From: Oscillospiraceae bacterium
GTDB taxonomy: Bacteria > Bacillota > Clostridia > Oscillospirales > Ruminococcaceae
NCBI GenBank assembly: GCA_003508605.1
Contig: DNUB01000218.1
Span: forward strand, 1 to 7,854
Reading direction: 5' to 3'
DNA: 7,854 nt
Both the position numbers and the translations under genes were made by a program. Below, piece by piece: positions 6,484-7,854 of the stretch; position 1 is the stretch's first letter, and each line of letters opens with the position of its first letter. The notes beneath the pieces were generated by a model that saw only the letters and a program-made list of their open reading frames with translations, ran no database searches and had not been told where the DNA came from.

Positions 6484-6657
6484 ATATTATCAAAACCGGG
6501 TGTTTCCCGTCTTTTGCCATAAACAAAAGGCAAAGACTCCGTTAAGCGGCGGGATTCCTTCGGTCCTTCAGCTGGGAACCGGATTCATTGCCGAAACCCT
6601 GAGAGCTTACGCCTCGGATTTTTAATAAATTCGGGACACTGCCCAGCATTGATTTTT
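6484..6657 (-). repeat. Intergenic GC-rich structured repeat, copy B (upstream of M23 gene)
   Basis: Second copy of the element at 4804-4976. Read as minus-strand RNA: P1, GUGUCCCG (6639-6632) with CGGG-AA-ACAC (6509-6500); P2, AAAUCC-GAG (6621-6613) with CUC (6605-6603) and GGGUUU (6599-6594), capped by a GUAA loop after one more C-G pair; P3, CGGUUCC (6581-6575) with GGACCG (6566-6561); and a strong 3' hairpin, GUCUUUGCC (6537-6529) with GGCAAAAGAC (6518-6509), around a 10-nt loop. The P1-to-P1 span is 140 nt, the same as copy A. A short CGGG/CCCG hairpin (6509-6497) followed by GTTTT overlaps the 3' strand of P1. The element ends about 85-100 nt before the M23 ATG. Together with AT-rich flanks it fills the ftsX-M23 spacer. 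No ORF of note is inside. Confidence 0.8.
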
Positions 6658-6694
6658 TCACAATAAGAGCTTTCACTGCCCCGATCGGCGTTAT

Positions 6695-7594
6695 TTATAC
6701 CTTCAGATGCTTGCCCATACTGAAAATCGTGCCAATTGCGCTTAAAACTGCTCCGGCCAGGCAGTTAAAGGCAAGTAAATACCACATAACATCATTAAAC
6801 GGAATAACATTTGACAAGCCCAGCACCTTCCATATCGTGAAATCCTCGGCAAAGAAGGATACCAGAGCTTCATAGGTAACCTTTGTCAAAAGCCAGGATA
6901 CCCCGCCTGCAATAATCCCTATAAACATTCCCTCGATAAAGAACGGGAATTTTATAAACGCATTTGTCGCTCCCACGCTTTTCATAATTCCGATTTCTTT
7001 CCTGCGGGCAAATACGCTGGTACGGGAAGCATTGTAAACTATTACCACACAAACTATAACAAGGGCGATAAGCATTGCGCCGCCGATAATTCCCAAGGTG
7101 GTTTTCAGGCTTGTAAGAACCGACGCAAAATCATAGGGGGCGGTTACCTCGCTTACGCCGTCCACTGCTTCAAAGGTGCGTTTTGCTTCATCAAGCTGCG
7201 AAATGTCCTTAATGGTAACACGAAACGTGTCGGGCATAGGGTTTTCTTTTAAAGCGTTAAGCAGGTCGCTATACTCCGGCATTTGAGCCTTTTTGTCTTC
7301 AAAAGCCTCTTCCTTCGAATAAAACACCACGTTTGCCGTATAACCGTTGCTTTTCAGTTCTTCCTCAATCTTAACCAGCTTTTCCTCGTCGGCATCGTCG
7401 ATGAAAACCATAATCTCGTTTTTGTCCTCGGCACTGCCAATTACCACGTTTATATCCGCTGCAAGCAATGCCGCCAGGCTTATTAAAAGCAGGCTGACCA
7501 TAATAATGCAAAAGCTTGCAAAGCTCATCAGGCGGTTGCGCCAGACGGACACGACGCCCTGCTTTATCAGATATGAAAAATTACTGCCCCTCAT
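6695..7594 (-). CDS. ftsX: Cell division ABC-transporter-like permease FtsX
   Basis: Membrane subunit of the FtsEX complex, which passes ATP-driven conformational changes to a cell-wall hydrolase outside the cell. Its 299 residues are normal for Gram-positive FtsX. The topology fits: cytoplasmic N-terminus, membrane segment 1 (about 22-46), a large extracellular domain (about 50-160, including the conserved LKENPMPDTFRVTIKD at 115-130), then segments 2 (166-188), 3 (214-238) and 4 (268-292). The intracellular loop RRKEIGIMKSVGATN (197-211) is the FtsX-family coupling motif. Its start overlaps the end of ftsE by 14 nt and has an excellent SD inside ftsE, pointing to translational coupling. The next gene is an M23 coiled-coil hydrolase, the likely target. 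Identity is very secure. Confidence 0.97.
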   Translation of the reverse strand: MRGSNFSYLIKQGVVSVWRNRLMSFASFCIIMVSLLLISLAALLAADINVVIGSAEDKNEIMVFIDDADEEKLVKIEEELKSNGYTANVVFYSKEEAFEDKKAQMPEYSDLLNALKENPMPDTFRVTIKDISQLDEAKRTFEAVDGVSEVTAPYDFASVLTSLKTTLGIIGGAMLIALVIVCVVIVYNASRTSVFARRKEIGIMKSVGATNAFIKFPFFIEGMFIGIIAGGVSWLLTKVTYEALVSFFAEDFTIWKVLGLSNVIPFNDVMWYLLAFNCLAGAVLSAIGTIFSMGKHLKV

Positions 7595-7854
7595 CTTCTC
7601 CTCCTATATAATCGTCAAACGCTATAGAACCCTTGCTGAGGTTGATAATTCTTCCCCCGAAATATTGTACCAAATCGTGTTCATGGGTGACCATAAGTAC
7701 GGTAGTGCCGCAGCCGTTGATTTCCTTCAGCAGCTCGACGATCTCATATGAAAGCTTCGGATCGATATTACCCGTCGGCTCGTCCGCTATGATAAGTCCC
7801 GGGTCGGTGGCAAAGGCTCGGGCTATGGCAACACGCTGCTGCTCGCCGCCCGAA
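7581..7854 (-). CDS. ftsE: Cell division ATP-binding protein FtsE, C-terminal part
   Basis: The gene enters from the right edge; only the last 90 residues are in the window, read in frame from 7853. They contain the ABC signature [14 protein letters not shown], Walker [14 protein letters not shown] (about residues 19-31 of this part), and the switch His in [12 protein letters not shown] (51-62). These are the nucleotide-binding elements by which FtsE drives FtsX. Walker A lies outside the window. The sequence is close to the FtsE/LolD group of ABC ATPases, and overlap with ftsX settles the choice as FtsE. The tail [11 protein letters not shown] is short and acidic. The overlap with ftsX is 14 nt. 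Confidence 0.96.
   Translation of the reverse strand, partial: SGGEQQRVAIARAFATDPGLIIADEPTGNIDPKLSYEIVELLKEINGCGTTVLMVTHEHDLVQYFGGRIINLSKGSIAFDDYIGGEDEGQ
7600..7605 (-). promoter_or_regulatory. Shine-Dalgarno site of ftsX inside ftsE
   Basis: AGGAGG lies 5 nt before ATG 7594, embedded in the last codons of ftsE. It is perfect consensus and fixes the ftsX start. Confidence 0.9.

Noticed and set aside
6544..6620. Glycine-riboswitch-like strings in repeat copy B (CTCTCAGG and CCGAAGGA on the minus strand)
   Set aside because: They occur in the opposite order to a glycine aptamer, and copy A does not preserve them, so the likeness is probably chance.
6500..6639. c-di-AMP (ydaO-type) riboswitch before a cell-wall hydrolase gene
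   Set aside because: The context fits, and CCCGCCGCTTAAC recalls the 3' block of that family, but the 5' GCCGAAUCC and GGUAC-GGAGGAACC blocks are missing. I could not support the assignment without a covariance search.

Overview
All genes in this 7.85 kb window lie on the minus strand, so transcription runs from high to low coordinates. It looks like chromosomal DNA of a Gram-positive member of the Bacillota, class Clostridia, most likely a Ruminococcus/Oscillospiraceae-type gut anaerobe. The grounds are moderate G+C with AT-rich spacers, good Shine-Dalgarno (SD) sites before most genes, the greA-lysS pair, and an ftsE-ftsX-M23-S41 cell-wall cluster. The lineage is inferred from gene order and protein style, not from a search.

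In order of transcription: the end of ftsE (from the right edge to 7581) overlaps ftsX (7594-6695). A 295-nt spacer carries copy B of a GC-rich repeat. Next comes a secreted coiled-coil M23 endopeptidase (6399-5068), followed by a strong stem-loop (5012-5041). A 291-nt spacer carries copy A of the same repeat, then a small GNAT acetyltransferase (4776-4318), a membrane-anchored PDZ/S41 protein (4191-3007), greA (2895-2419), lysS (2360-837) and an orphan SAM-dependent methyltransferase (790-26).

The first half reads as one septal cell-wall hydrolysis module. FtsE and FtsX form an ABC-type complex that controls a periseptal hydrolase through a coiled-coil domain, and the M23 protein is the obvious partner. 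An S41 C-terminal-processing-type protein commonly follows it in Clostridia. Here the M23 and S41 genes are split by a repeat copy plus the GNAT gene. The second half is housekeeping: transcript-cleavage factor GreA and lysyl-tRNA synthetase, with a methyltransferase of unknown target downstream.

Two observations stand out. First, the two spacers hold diverged copies of the same roughly 170-nt element, in the same orientation, each just upstream of a gene. By hand they fold into the same minus-strand RNA: a closing helix, an AAAUCC/GGGUUU hairpin with a compensatory base-pair change, a third helix, and a stem near the 3' end. This could be an undescribed cis-regulatory or mobile structured RNA. 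Second, the S41 protein has Gly where the catalytic Ser normally sits, with a Ser one residue earlier, so it may be inactive or altered. No tRNA, rRNA, CRISPR array or transposase gene was seen.
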